Below are positions 18,334 through 26,736 of a stretch of DNA of 64,000 nucleotides, piece by piece. Origin of the DNA: Streptomyces sp. RKAG290 (GTDB lineage Bacteria > Actinomycetota > Actinomycetes > Streptomycetales > Streptomycetaceae); assembly GCF_023701695.1 (NCBI RefSeq), contig NZ_JAJOZC010000001.1:2108001-2172000 (forward strand). Reading direction: 5' to 3'. Below the pieces are notes generated by a model. That model was not told the DNA's origin. It did no database searches and saw only the letters and a list, made by a program, of their open reading frames with translations. The first letter of the stretch is position 1, and every line of letters starts with the position of its first letter. The position numbers and the translations under genes are program-made.

Positions 18334-19349
18334 TGAGCTCGAACGAGAACAAGAACCTGCTCGACCCGGGCTTCGAGCTGACCCTGCGGCCCATGCGCTA
18401 CCCGGACTTCTACGAGCGCTACCGGGACGCGATCAAGAACACCTGGACGGTGGAGGAGGTCGACCTCCACTCCGACGTCTCCGACCTCGCCAAGCTGTCG
18501 CCGGGCGAGCAGCACATGATCGGCCGGCTCGTCGCGTTCTTCGCGACCGGTGACTCGATCGTCTCCAACAACCTCGTGCTGACGCTGTACAAGCACATCA
18601 ACTCCCCCGAGGCGCGGCTGTACCTGTCGCGGCAGCTGTTCGAGGAGGCCGTGCACGTCCAGTTCTATCTGACGCTGCTCGACACCTACCTGCCCGATCC
18701 GGACGACCGGGCGGCCGCCTTCGACGCGGTCGAGGAGATCCCCTCGATCCGGGAGAAGGCGCAGTTCTGCTTCAAGTGGATGGACTCGGTCGAGAAGATC
18801 GACCGGCTGGAGACGAAGGCCGACCGCCGCCGCTTCCTGCTGAACCTGATCTGCTTCGCGGCGTGCATCGAGGGGCTGTTCTTCTACGGCGCCTTCGCGT
18901 ACGTCTACTGGTTCCGCTCGCGCGGTCTGCTGCACGGCCTCGCCACGGGGACGAACTGGGTCTTCCGTGACGAGACCATGCACATGAGCTTCGCGTTCGA
19001 GGTCGTGGACACGGTCCGCAAGGAGGAGCCGGAGCTCTTCGACGACGCCCTCCAGGAGCAGGTCACCGACATGCTCAAGGAGGCCGTCGAGGCGGAGCTG
19101 CAGTTCGGCCGCGACCTGTGCGGCGAGGGGCTGCCGGGCATGAACACCGAGTCGATGCGCCAGTACCTGGAGTGCGTCGCGGACCAGCGGCTGGCCCGGC
19201 TGGGCTTCCCCGCGGTGTACGGATCGCAGAACCCGTTCTCGTTCATGGAGCTGCAGGGCGTCCAGGAGCTGACGAACTTCTTCGAGCGCCGCCCGTCGGC
19301 GTACCAGGTGGCGGTCGAGGGCACGGTCGGCTTCGACGACGAGTTCTAG
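18333..19349 (+). CDS. nrdB: Class Ia ribonucleotide reductase small subunit NrdB
   Basis: A 338-residue ferritin-like subunit that carries the di-iron/tyrosyl-radical cofactor. Metal-ligand segments are QLFEEAVHVQFY (Glu and His of the second helix), CFAACIEGLFFYGAF (third) and FRDETMHMSFAFE (fourth). The C-terminal tail FERRPSAYQVAVEGTVGFDDEF holds the tyrosine and acidic end that dock NrdA. It follows nrdA without a gap and is regulated by the same riboswitch. Confidence 0.95.
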   Translation: MSSNENKNLLDPGFELTLRPMRYPDFYERYRDAIKNTWTVEEVDLHSDVSDLAKLSPGEQHMIGRLVAFFATGDSIVSNNLVLTLYKHINSPEARLYLSRQLFEEAVHVQFYLTLLDTYLPDPDDRAAAFDAVEEIPSIREKAQFCFKWMDSVEKIDRLETKADRRRFLLNLICFAACIEGLFFYGAFAYVYWFRSRGLLHGLATGTNWVFRDETMHMSFAFEVVDTVRKEEPELFDDALQEQVTDMLKEAVEAELQFGRDLCGEGLPGMNTESMRQYLECVADQRLARLGFPAVYGSQNPFSFMELQGVQELTNFFERRPSAYQVAVEGTVGFDDEF

Positions 19350-19354
19350 GCCTC

Positions 19355-19387
19355 TCGTTCGGATCATGCCGGGCTCGACCCGAACGA
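19355..19387. terminator. Weak hairpin after nrdB
   Basis: TCGTTCGG and CCGAACGA pair across a 17-base loop just beyond the nrdB stop. It lies between nrdB and the convergent small membrane-protein gene. Confidence 0.4.
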
Positions 19388-19393
19388 AAGACC

Positions 19394-19606
19394 CTAGATC
19401 CTCGCCCAGCTCCTCACGTACGGACGCCGTGCGGCTCTCACCGGCTGCGCGGCGTCCGCCGTTTCCGGCGGCCGGGCCTCGCGCTCTCGTTCCGCCTCCC
19501 GGAGCTGGCGGTCGATGCGGCGCTCGCGTGCGATCCCGATCAGCGTCGGCAGCAGGAAGAGTGCGAAAACGGCGGTTACGCCCAGGTAGTTCAGGAATGT
19601 GTTCAT
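19394..19606 (-). CDS. Small single-pass membrane protein of unknown function
   Basis: A 70-residue protein starting MNTFLNYLGVTAVFALFLL: one N-terminal transmembrane helix followed by a highly charged Arg/Glu-rich region (RERRIDRQLREAEREREARP) likely to be helical and cytoplasmic. The ATG at 19606 is the only sensible start. It lies antisense between nrdB and the AraC-type gene, from which it is divergent. I do not recognise a named family. Confidence 0.6.
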   Translation of the reverse strand: MNTFLNYLGVTAVFALFLLPTLIGIARERRIDRQLREAEREREARPPETADAAQPVRAARRPYVRSWARI

Positions 19607-19687
19607 GCCTCTACTGTCGTCCGTGCGAGCCGAATCCGGCAGTGGCAGGACTGTCATGGAACGTCGAATTACTGCCACACTGTGGGC

Positions 19688-20662
19688 ATGCTGAAAAATG
19701 TCGCCGTCCTGCTGCTCGACGAGGTCAATCCCTTCGAACTCGGCGTGCTCTGCGAGGTGTTCGGCCTCGACCGCAGCGAGGAGGGGCTGCCGGTGCACGA
19801 CTTCGCCGTGGTGTCCGCCGAGGGCCCGGTGCTGCGGACGCACGCCGGATTCACCCTCAGCGCGCCGCACGGCCTCGACCGGCTGGAGGAGGCCGACCTG
19901 ATCGCCGTGCCGGCCGGCGGCAACTTCCTGGGCCGGGAGTACCCCGAGGAGGCCCTGGACGCCCTGCGCCGGGCCGTGGACCGCGGCGCCCGGGTGCTGA
20001 GCGTCTGCTCGGGGGCGTTCGTGCTGGGCGCGGCCGGACTGCTGGACGGCCGCCGCTGCACCACCCACTGGCGCCACGCCGACGAGCTCGCCCGCCGCTT
20101 CCCGCGGGCCGTCGTCGAGCCGGATGTGCTGTACGTGGACGAGGGCTCCGTCATCACCTCGGCGGGCACGGCCGCGGGGATCGACGCCTGCCTGCACCTG
20201 GTCCGCCAGGCCTACGGCACGGCCGCCGCAAACACCATCGCCCGCCGCATGGTGGTGCCGCCGCACCGGGACGGCGGGCAGGCCCAGTACATCGAGCGGC
20301 CGCTGCCCCGCACCCGCTGCGACACGGTGGGCGACACCCTCGCCTGGATGGAGCGGCACCTCGACCAGGAGATGACCGTCGAACAGCTCGCCGCCCAGGC
20401 CCACATGTCGCCGCGCACCTTTGCCCGGCGCTTCCAGCAGGAGACCGGCACCACGCCGTACCGCTGGCTGTTGCGTCAGCGCGTACTGCTGGCACAACAA
20501 CTCCTGGAGACATCGGATGAAACGATGGACACCATCGCCGGCCGGACGGGCTTCGGGAACGCCGCTGCGCTGCGCCATCAGTTCGTACGTTCGCTGGGCA
20601 CCACCCCGAACACGTACCGGCGGACCTTCCGCGGGCCGTCCGTGATGCCGGAAGTTGCCTGA
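19688..20662 (+). CDS. nrdS: GlxA/AraC-family regulator with DJ-1/PfpI-like domain (nrdS position)
   Basis: A 324-residue protein. Residues ~1-190 form a class-I glutamine-amidotransferase-like (DJ-1/PfpI) domain with VAVLLLDEVNPFELG and the nucleophile elbow SVCSGAFVLGAAGLLDG. Residues ~215-315 are a double helix-turn-helix AraC domain (MSPRTFARRFQQETGTTPYRW, then TMDTIAGRTGFGNAAALRHQF). The AraC-like gene downstream of nrdAB in S. coelicolor is nrdS, and position supports that name. Here a small antisense gene and a hairpin separate it from nrdB, so co-transcription is not certain. Confidence 0.75.
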   Translation: MLKNVAVLLLDEVNPFELGVLCEVFGLDRSEEGLPVHDFAVVSAEGPVLRTHAGFTLSAPHGLDRLEEADLIAVPAGGNFLGREYPEEALDALRRAVDRGARVLSVCSGAFVLGAAGLLDGRRCTTHWRHADELARRFPRAVVEPDVLYVDEGSVITSAGTAAGIDACLHLVRQAYGTAAANTIARRMVVPPHRDGGQAQYIERPLPRTRCDTVGDTLAWMERHLDQEMTVEQLAAQAHMSPRTFARRFQQETGTTPYRWLLRQRVLLAQQLLETSDETMDTIAGRTGFGNAAALRHQFVRSLGTTPNTYRRTFRGPSVMPEVA

Positions 20663-20751
20663 TCCAGCGGGACTGACCTCCGATCATTCGTCCAACCATT
20701 TCCCGCACCTGTCCATGGACCGGGCCCCCGCGACCGGCCAGGGTCGGGCGC

Positions 20752-22673
20752 ATGGACATCCGGATCGCAAGACGAAGGACCATCGGGGCCGTGGTGGCCG
20801 CGCTCACCGCCGCCCTGCTGCCCTGGCAGAGCGCCGCGGCCGTGGACGGAACCGCCGCGGCGCCCCCGCCCGAGGTGCTGCCCTCGCTGCGGCAGTGGAC
20901 GCCGGGTGAGGGGAGTTCGTCCTCGGCGGCCGGGCCAGGATCGTGCTGGACGGGGCGCGGGAGCAACGCACCACCGCCGATGCGAAGAGGTTCGCGGGCG
21001 AGCTGGACGGGCGCCATGCGCTGGCGCAGGGCCGGTCCACCGCCCGGTCCGGGGACATCGTGCTGCGCCAGGACCCCGCCCTGAAGGGGTCGTTGGGCGC
21101 GGAGGGCTACCGGCTCGCCGTCGGCGACCGGGTCACCGTCACCGCCGCGACCTCGACGGGCGTGTTCTACGGTTCGCGCACCGTGCTCCAGCTGCTGAAC
21201 GACGACGGCCGCGCCGCACGGGGCTCTTCGACCGACGTGCCCGCGTACCGTGAGCGGGGGGTCGGGGTCTGCGCCTGCTACATCAACGTCTCGCTCCCGT
21301 GGTTCGAGCGGCTGATGAAGGACATGGCCTCCCAGAAGCTCAACCAGCTCTGGATCGAGGCGAAGGTCAGGAGCGACACGGACCCGAAGTCGGCGTTCTG
21401 GGGTTACTACACGAAGCCGCAGGTCCGCGCCCTGGTCGCGATGGCGCAGAAGTACCACGTCGACCTGGTGCCGGAGATCAACTCCCCCGGCCACATGGAC
21501 ACCTACCTGGAGAACCACCCGGAGCTCCAGCTCAAGGACAAGGACGGCGTCGCCTCGCCGCCCCGGCTGGACATATCGCGGCCCGAGGCGCTGACGTACT
21601 ACACGTCCCTGGTGGACGAGGCCCTGAAGGTGTGGAACACCCGCACCTGGCACATGGGCGCGGACGAGTACATGATCGGCTCCTCGTACCCGGACTACCC
21701 GCAGCTGCAGACCGCCGCGACCGCGAAGTTCGGCGCCGGGGCCACCCCCGACGACCTCTTCGCCGACTTCATCAACCAGGTCAACGCGCACGTGAAGGCC
21801 GGCGGCCGGTCGCTGCGGATCTGGAACGACGGCCTGGCCGGCCACAACGGCATCGTGCCGCTGGACCGTGACATCACCGTGGAGCACTGGCTGGGCGGCG
21901 GCGCCATCCAGCAGCCTTCCGAACTGCTGGCCGAGGGCCGTCCGGTGATGAACTCCGCGTACTCCCTCTACCTGGTGCGCGGCGGCTTCACGATGGACAC
22001 CGAGAAGCTGTACGAGAGCGACTGGACGCCGCTGCGCTTCGAGGGTCAGACGCTGCCCGCCACGGCGGCGAACCTGACCGGCGCGAAGATCAGCCTCTGG
22101 CCGGACAGCGCGGCCGCCGAGACCGAGAACGAGGTCGAGGCGAAGGCCTTCATGCCGCTGCGCTTCCTCGCGCAGGCCACCTGGGGCGGGCCGAAGCCCA
22201 GCGGGACGTACGCGGGCTTCGAGGCCCTCGCCCGGCAGATCGGTCACGCCCCCGGCTGGGAGAACACCGACCGCTCCCCGCTCGCCGACGGCACCTACCG
22301 GCTGACGACCGGCGGCAAGGCGCTCGCGCCCGCCGCGGCCGACGGGGTCTCACTGGCCCCGGGCGCGAAGGCGGCCTGGACGCTGACGGCGACCGCCGAC
22401 GGCTACTACACCGTGAAGTCCGCCGGGAACAGCCGCTGCCTGGACGCGGTGCGCGGGAAGAAGTATCTGGGCGCCCCGCTGGAGGTGGGGGCCGAGCTGA
22501 CCCTCGGGACATGCTCGGCGGGTGTGCGTACCCAGCGCTGGCAGCTGGACACCGGGGCCGGTGCCCTGGTCCTGCGCAACGCCGTCTCGCAGCTGCGGCT
22601 GACGGAGCGGGCCGCGGACGGCGCGGCGGTGCAGACGACGGACGGTACGCGCCTGACGGCGAAGTCCGCCTGA
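20752..22673 (+). CDS. Secreted GH20 beta-N-acetylhexosaminidase with C-terminal ricin-like region, frame interrupted
   Basis: A secreted enzyme. The N-terminus MDIRIARRRTIGAVVAALTA is a Tat-like signal ending near AAA at ~30. A GH20 N-terminal domain follows, then the catalytic barrel with VPEINSPGHMDTYL and the catalytic Asp-Glu pair in TWHMGADEYM. The last ~130 residues (DGTYRLTTGGKALAPAA… RCLDAVRG… CSAGVRTQRWQL) resemble a ricin-type lectin fold. It should release GlcNAc from chitin oligomers outside the cell, feeding the Das system. One base is missing in the four-G run at 20910-20913; restored, the protein has about 640 residues. No dre site is seen upstream. Confidence 0.85.
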
Positions 22674-22681
22674 CGCACACG

Positions 22682-22712
22682 TGTGGGGCCCGCCGGTGCG
22701 GCGGGCCCCACA
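22682..22712. terminator. Bidirectional terminator between GH20 and M15 genes
   Basis: A perfect 14-bp stem TGTGGGGCCCGCCG with a GTG loop lies between two convergent genes, 8-9 bases from each stop codon. Confidence 0.88.
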
Positions 22713-22719
22713 GGCGTGT

Positions 22720-23447
22720 TCAGATGCCGCAGTTGGGCGCCGACCAGAAGTGGCTCGGGCCCTGGTTCACGTGGACGTGGTCGTTGTGGTCCGGGTAGCC
22801 CGGGCCGAGGATCCCGTTGAACCCGTGGTTGCGGGCCTCCGTGGCCAGGGTGCAGAAGGCGATGCCGCCCAGGTCGGCCGCGTCGCCGTAGAGATGGCGG
22901 CTGTTCGAGGCGCCGCCGGCCGCGCTGTTGCAGGACGTGGAGCGGAAGCCGCTGTTGATGGTGATGGGCCGGTCACCGAGCGCGTGGCGCAGCGCCTCCA
23001 GCTTCCACATGGTGCTCAACGCGTTGGCTCTCGCCGTGCCGGCAGCGACAGCACCACCCGCCCAGGTGCTGTTGCAGCGGTTGAGCTCGGCGTAGTCGAA
23101 GTGGGCCGGCGTGCAGTCCTCGTCCTGGAGCTCGTAGAGCTTGGCCTGGGTGGCGGGGCCGGCGACGCCGTCCGCGGCCAGTCCGTAGGCGGCCTGGAAG
23201 CGCTTCACGGCGGCAGCGGTGGCCGGTCCGTAGCTGCCGTCGACGGCGAGTACGGAGTTGTATCCGGGGTACCCGGCCACCCTGATCTGGAGCTGGACGA
23301 CATCGTTGCCGGTGGCGCCGGAGGACAGGGGGTCCAGGTGAAGCAGCCGTCGGCATGCGCCGTACCGGCGGTGGCCATGGCCCCGCCCAACGCGAATGCC
23401 ATGGTCATGACAAGTCCGAGCAGAAGTCTTGCGGTTCGTTGGAGCAT
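22720..23447 (-). CDS. Secreted M15-family peptidase with peptidoglycan-binding domain, frame interrupted
   Basis: A signal peptide (MLQRTARLLLGLVMTMAFAL…GTAHA) is followed by a PG_binding_1 domain (VLAVDGSYGPATAAAVKRFQ…GVAGPATQAKL) and a peptidase M15A domain. Zinc ligands are visible in SRHLYGDAAD (His and Asp) and DHNDHVHV (His). It is likely a cell-wall D,D-carboxypeptidase/endopeptidase acting on peptide cross-links. The mature N-terminus and the rest lie in different frames; a single base appears lost in the G run at 23328-23332. Restored length is about 242 residues. Confidence 0.82.
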
Positions 23448-23555
23448 GGGGGGATCCCTCCCACGAAGAAGGTGTGGACAGAGAGACTGTCGGACGAGTC
23501 GACGCGCGTCAACTGCGCGTGAGAGAACGCTAGTTGGCGGTATACGAACGAGTAA

Positions 23556-23585
23556 GGGCCGGTCCCGGCGCACCGGGATCGGCCC
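23556..23585 (-). terminator. Terminator of def
   Basis: GGGCCGGTCCCGG and CCGGGATCGGCCC form a 13-bp stem with one mismatch, and the leftward transcript continues into TTACTCGTT. It lies 25 bases beyond the deformylase stop. Confidence 0.75.
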
Positions 23586-23609
23586 CACTCGAATCCGCGT
23601 TCAGCCGGT

Positions 23610-24248
23610 TCAGTCGTTCGGCACGACCTCGTAGCGCGGGGTGTTCTCCTCCATCTGCCGCAGCGCGTCCTTGCGGTCGCGCTTGGAGAGCCGGTCGATG
23701 TACAGGTAGCCGTACAGGTGATCCGTCTCGTGCTGGAGGCAGCGGGCGAAGTAGCCGTTGCCCCGCACCTTGACCGGGTTGCCCTTCGCGTCCTGTCCGC
23801 GCACCACCGCGTAGTCCGGGCGGGCCAGCGAGGCGTACGCCGTCGGGACCGAGAGGCAGCCCTCGTTGGCATCGTCCAGGACCCGCTCCTCGGGCGGCAG
23901 CTCGTCCAGCACCGGGTTGCAGATGACCCCCGTGTGCCGCACCCCGTCGTCGTCCGGGCAGTCGTAGACGAAGACCTTGAGGTCGACCCCGATCTGGTTG
24001 GCCGCCAGGCCCACGCCCTCCGCCGTCCGCTGGCTCGCGAACATGTCGTCGATCAGCGTGGCCAGCTTGTCGTCGAAAGCGGTGACGTCCTTGCACTCCT
24101 TGTGCAGGACCGGGTTGCCCACGACCGTGATCGGATGCGAGGTGCCACGCTCGCGGTATGCCGCCTCACGCGCCTCACAGTCCTCGGTGTCGATGAGGAA
24201 ACCCTCGTCGTCGAAGCTGATCTGCTCGTCCGTCTCCTGCTGGGCCAT
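23610..24248 (-). CDS. def: Peptide deformylase
   Basis: A 212-residue metalloenzyme that removes the formyl group from nascent chains. All three family boxes are intact: [10 protein letters not shown] at ~78-87, EGCLSVP with the metal-ligand Cys131, and QHETDHLYG with His173, Glu174 and His177. The N-terminus has a ~35-residue acidic extension before the core, common in Streptomyces. It appears monocistronic, between a hairpin at 23556-23585 and the terminator of the TPR gene. Streptomycetes usually have several def paralogues; which one this is cannot be decided here. Confidence 0.95.
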   Translation of the reverse strand: MAQQETDEQISFDDEGFLIDTEDCEAREAAYRERGTSHPITVVGNPVLHKECKDVTAFDDKLATLIDDMFASQRTAEGVGLAANQIGVDLKVFVYDCPDDDGVRHTGVICNPVLDELPPEERVLDDANEGCLSVPTAYASLARPDYAVVRGQDAKGNPVKVRGNGYFARCLQHETDHLYGYLYIDRLSKRDRKDALRQMEENTPRYEVVPND

Positions 24249-24325
24249 GTCCGCCGTACGCCTTCCTCACAACCTGAGACCCGGGTCCGCGGCTCGCGAG
24301 AACCCGGGCGCCCGAGCACCGGAAT

Positions 24326-24352
24326 CGGTGCCCGTACAGCCTACGGGCACCG
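24326..24352 (-). terminator. Terminator of the TPR-protein gene
   Basis: A perfect 11-bp stem CGGTGCCCGTA / TACGGGCACCG with a 5-base loop starts directly after the stop codon at 24354-24356. Confidence 0.8.
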
Positions 24353-24353
24353 G

Positions 24354-25346
24354 TCAGCAGACTTCTTCGAGATCCCGCCACTCGCGGCTGTCCGGGCTGT
24401 CCGCCACCCAGCCGTCGAGCAGCCCGCGCACCAGCCCGGCGGGGGCCGCAAGGCCGCACTCCCGCTCCGGCACCCACAGCTCGCCCGCGGTGCGGTGGCC
24501 GAGCGGGCCGGGGTGTCCCGGCTCGCTGTGATCGTGCGGGTCGAGGTGCTCGCCGTCACCCTCGTCGCTCTCCATCCGGCTCTCCGAGCAGGCCCGGCAG
24601 AGCAGCCGTACGGACGACGACCAGTCCTCGGCGGCGAAACCGGCGTCGGACGCCAGCTGCTCCAGGGCGTCCCGGTCCGCCTCGGTGGCGGCTTCGAGGA
24701 GCACCACCCAGGTGGGCACGGGGGACGGCGCCCACAGCTCGATCTCGTCGAAGACGGGGTACGAGGGCCCGGCGGCGGTGATCCGCTCGCCGTTCGGCAC
24801 CCCGTCGTGGAGCACGACCTCGCCCCAGCGCCGCCCCGAGGACGGCAGCGGGATCGACAGCACTTCCATGCGCGCCGGGTCCAGCCTGCGGCCCCACACG
24901 ACCTCGGCCTCACCCTCGGGCGACAGCCTCACTGCCGCGCTGCCCAGCTCCATGCCGACCGGCTCGCTGTTGGACGCCGGCGTCTGCTGCCCGCCGCCCG
25001 GCACCTTCAGGCCGTACGCCTGCCAGGCCCGGCGCGCCAGCGGCCAGTCCTGCAGCGCGGTGGCGGCGATCCCGACGTTCCACCAGTCGGGGGCGCCGGA
25101 CTCCTTGTCGAGCAGCGCGACGGCCCGCAGGCCCGCGGCCCGCGCCTGTTCCCAGTCATGCCGGAACTTGTGCAGCAGCGCCAGGTTGAACCACGACTCG
25201 GAGAGCCATGGCTCCAGGTCCGCCGCACGCGTCAGCAACGCGCCCGCGTCCTCGTACCGGCCGTCGCCGATCAGCGTGAACGCGCGGTCGGTGGCCTGCC
25301 GCCAAGAGGCGGAGGGCCGATGCCGTACCTTCCCGAAGATCCTCAC
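24354..25346 (-). CDS. TPR-containing cytoplasmic protein of unknown function
   Basis: A 330-residue protein. GTG 25346 gives the start VRIFGKVRHRPSASWRQATD; upstream in-frame starts would add an unlikely sequence. Residues ~20-110 form tetratricopeptide-like helices (AFTLIGDGRYEDAGALLTRA, SWFNLALLHKFRHDWEQA, WWNVGIAATALQDWPLARRA). The remainder is an uncharacterised domain rich in Trp and acidic residues, with a short Cys pair (LLCRACSES) and a His/Asp-rich segment (GDGEHLDPHDHSEPGH) that could bind metal. There is no signal or membrane segment. It resembles a conserved Streptomyces hypothetical next to def. Confidence 0.75.
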   Translation of the reverse strand: MRIFGKVRHRPSASWRQATDRAFTLIGDGRYEDAGALLTRAADLEPWLSESWFNLALLHKFRHDWEQARAAGLRAVALLDKESGAPDWWNVGIAATALQDWPLARRAWQAYGLKVPGGGQQTPASNSEPVGMELGSAAVRLSPEGEAEVVWGRRLDPARMEVLSIPLPSSGRRWGEVVLHDGVPNGERITAAGPSYPVFDEIELWAPSPVPTWVVLLEAATEADRDALEQLASDAGFAAEDWSSSVRLLCRACSESRMESDEGDGEHLDPHDHSEPGHPGPLGHRTAGELWVPERECGLAAPAGLVRGLLDGWVADSPDSREWRDLEEVC

Positions 25347-25437
25347 GATTCCCGCCTGTCCCGACTGGACACCCTCGTTTTTCGCTCTCCTTCGCATCCA
25401 ACCATGCCCGGCCGGACGCCCGCTCATTACCCATGGG

Positions 25438-26736
25438 TTACCCAGGTGGGACAGGGGTCAGACCGTCCCTGGCCAGAACCCGGGCGAGCGATTCCACGAC
25501 CTGGGGCTGGTAGTCGTGCCCGGTCCCGAGCCTGAGCTGTTCCAGCGCGCCGAGCGGCCCGCTGAGGCGTTCCCCGCACAGGTCGTCGTATGCGTTGACC
25601 GCCCGGACGATCCTGGCGGACAACGGCTGCTCGCGGTAGGGGTCGGCCTGCTGTTCCACGACGACGGCGACCAGTGCGTCGACCCCGGTCTGGCGGACCA
25701 CCGCACCACCGAGCAGCGCGATCCGGCGCTGCTCGGCGGCAGGCAGGGTGGCGGTCGCCCCGTCCGGGACCGGGTCGACGAGCGAGAGCTGGCCGATGTC
25801 GTGCATCAGCGCCGCGTACTCCAGGACCGTGAGCTCGGGCCCGGAGAGCCCCATCTCGCGGCCCACGGCCGTGCAGAGCGCCGCCACCCTGCGGGCATGG
25901 CCGTGCGGGGTGTACCCGGCGATCTCGGTGGACCGGGCGAGCGAGGTGATGGTCTGCCGGTAGGTGGTGCGTACGGCGACGAAGCGGCGGAACGACACCT
26001 GGGTGAGCAGCAGCGGTACGCACAGGACGGGCAGCGCCCACAGCCCGGCGGCGGCTACCCCGAGCGCCATCACCGCACCGGTCGCGCAGACCGCCGATCC
26101 GATGCCGATCAGGGCCCGCAGCTCGTCGCGGAGCAGCGGGCCGTACGGGACGGGCGTGATCCCCGTACTGCGGAAAGCGCGGGGAAGTGTGCGGGCGCGC
26201 AGCAGCAGGGCGCCCAGTACGGCGTCGCACAGCGCGGTGAGCCCGAGCAGCAGGAGCAGGAAGACCGCGTAGTAGGGCCCGTCGCCGAACCAGCTCTCGG
26301 ACCGGCCGGAGTTGTAGACCGGCTGGAAGCACACGGCCGCGAAGGCGACGGTCAGGATCCGGCGGGCCACCTGGTCCGGGCCGGGTCCGCTGCCGCGCGC
26401 CACGTGGGGCACACAGGCGACGAGCTGGGCAGCGACGAGGACGGCGATCACCTGGAGGGTGCCGTGCCCGGTGGGCTCCCCGCCGCTGCGGCCGAGCAGG
26501 GCGTACGCGAGCGCTCCGGCGGCGCCGAGCGGTGCGGGCTCCCGCTCACCCGGCAGAGCGCCCCACCGGGCCAGCTCACCGATGGTGATGAGCACCCCGA
26601 AGGCGAGGGCGTGGCCGGGGTCGTGGAGGCCGTGCCAGAAGGTGTGCCCCAGCGCGGCGACGGTGAGCACGAGGGCGGCGCCGCGCACGCCGAGCACGAC
26701 GGACGGCAACCGCACCCACTCCACCCTCACCGCCAC
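25438..26736 (-). CDS. Membrane HD-domain protein with degenerate GYP region
   Basis: A 432-residue protein with several transmembrane helices in the first ~240 residues, then an HD-type hydrolase domain: TPHGHARRVAALCTAVG and LEYAALMHDIGQLSLVDPV carry the His and His-Asp metal ligands. The HHE and DGSGYP motifs expected for a c-di-GMP HD-GYP phosphodiesterase are absent; the corresponding region reads VVEQQADPYREQPLSARIV. It may be inactive towards c-di-GMP or act on another substrate. It is encoded directly downstream of a canonical HD-GYP protein, and the two coding frames overlap in a repeat-rich zone. Confidence 0.75.
   Translation of the reverse strand: MAVRVEWVRLPSVVLGVRGAALVLTVAALGHTFWHGLHDPGHALAFGVLITIGELARWGALPGEREPAPLGAAGALAYALLGRSGGEPTGHGTLQVIAVLVAAQLVACVPHVARGSGPGPDQVARRILTVAFAAVCFQPVYNSGRSESWFGDGPYYAVFLLLLLGLTALCDAVLGALLLRARTLPRAFRSTGITPVPYGPLLRDELRALIGIGSAVCATGAVMALGVAAAGLWALPVLCVPLLLTQVSFRRFVAVRTTYRQTITSLARSTEIAGYTPHGHARRVAALCTAVGREMGLSGPELTVLEYAALMHDIGQLSLVDPVPDGATATLPAAEQRRIALLGGAVVRQTGVDALVAVVVEQQADPYREQPLSARIVRAVNAYDDLCGERLSGPLGALEQLRLGTGHDYQPQVVESLARVLARDGLTPVPPG

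Noticed and set aside
20154..22247. 697-codon minus-strand open frame opposite the GH20 gene
   Set aside because: A shadow of the GH20 and AraC-type genes, with no recognisable domains.
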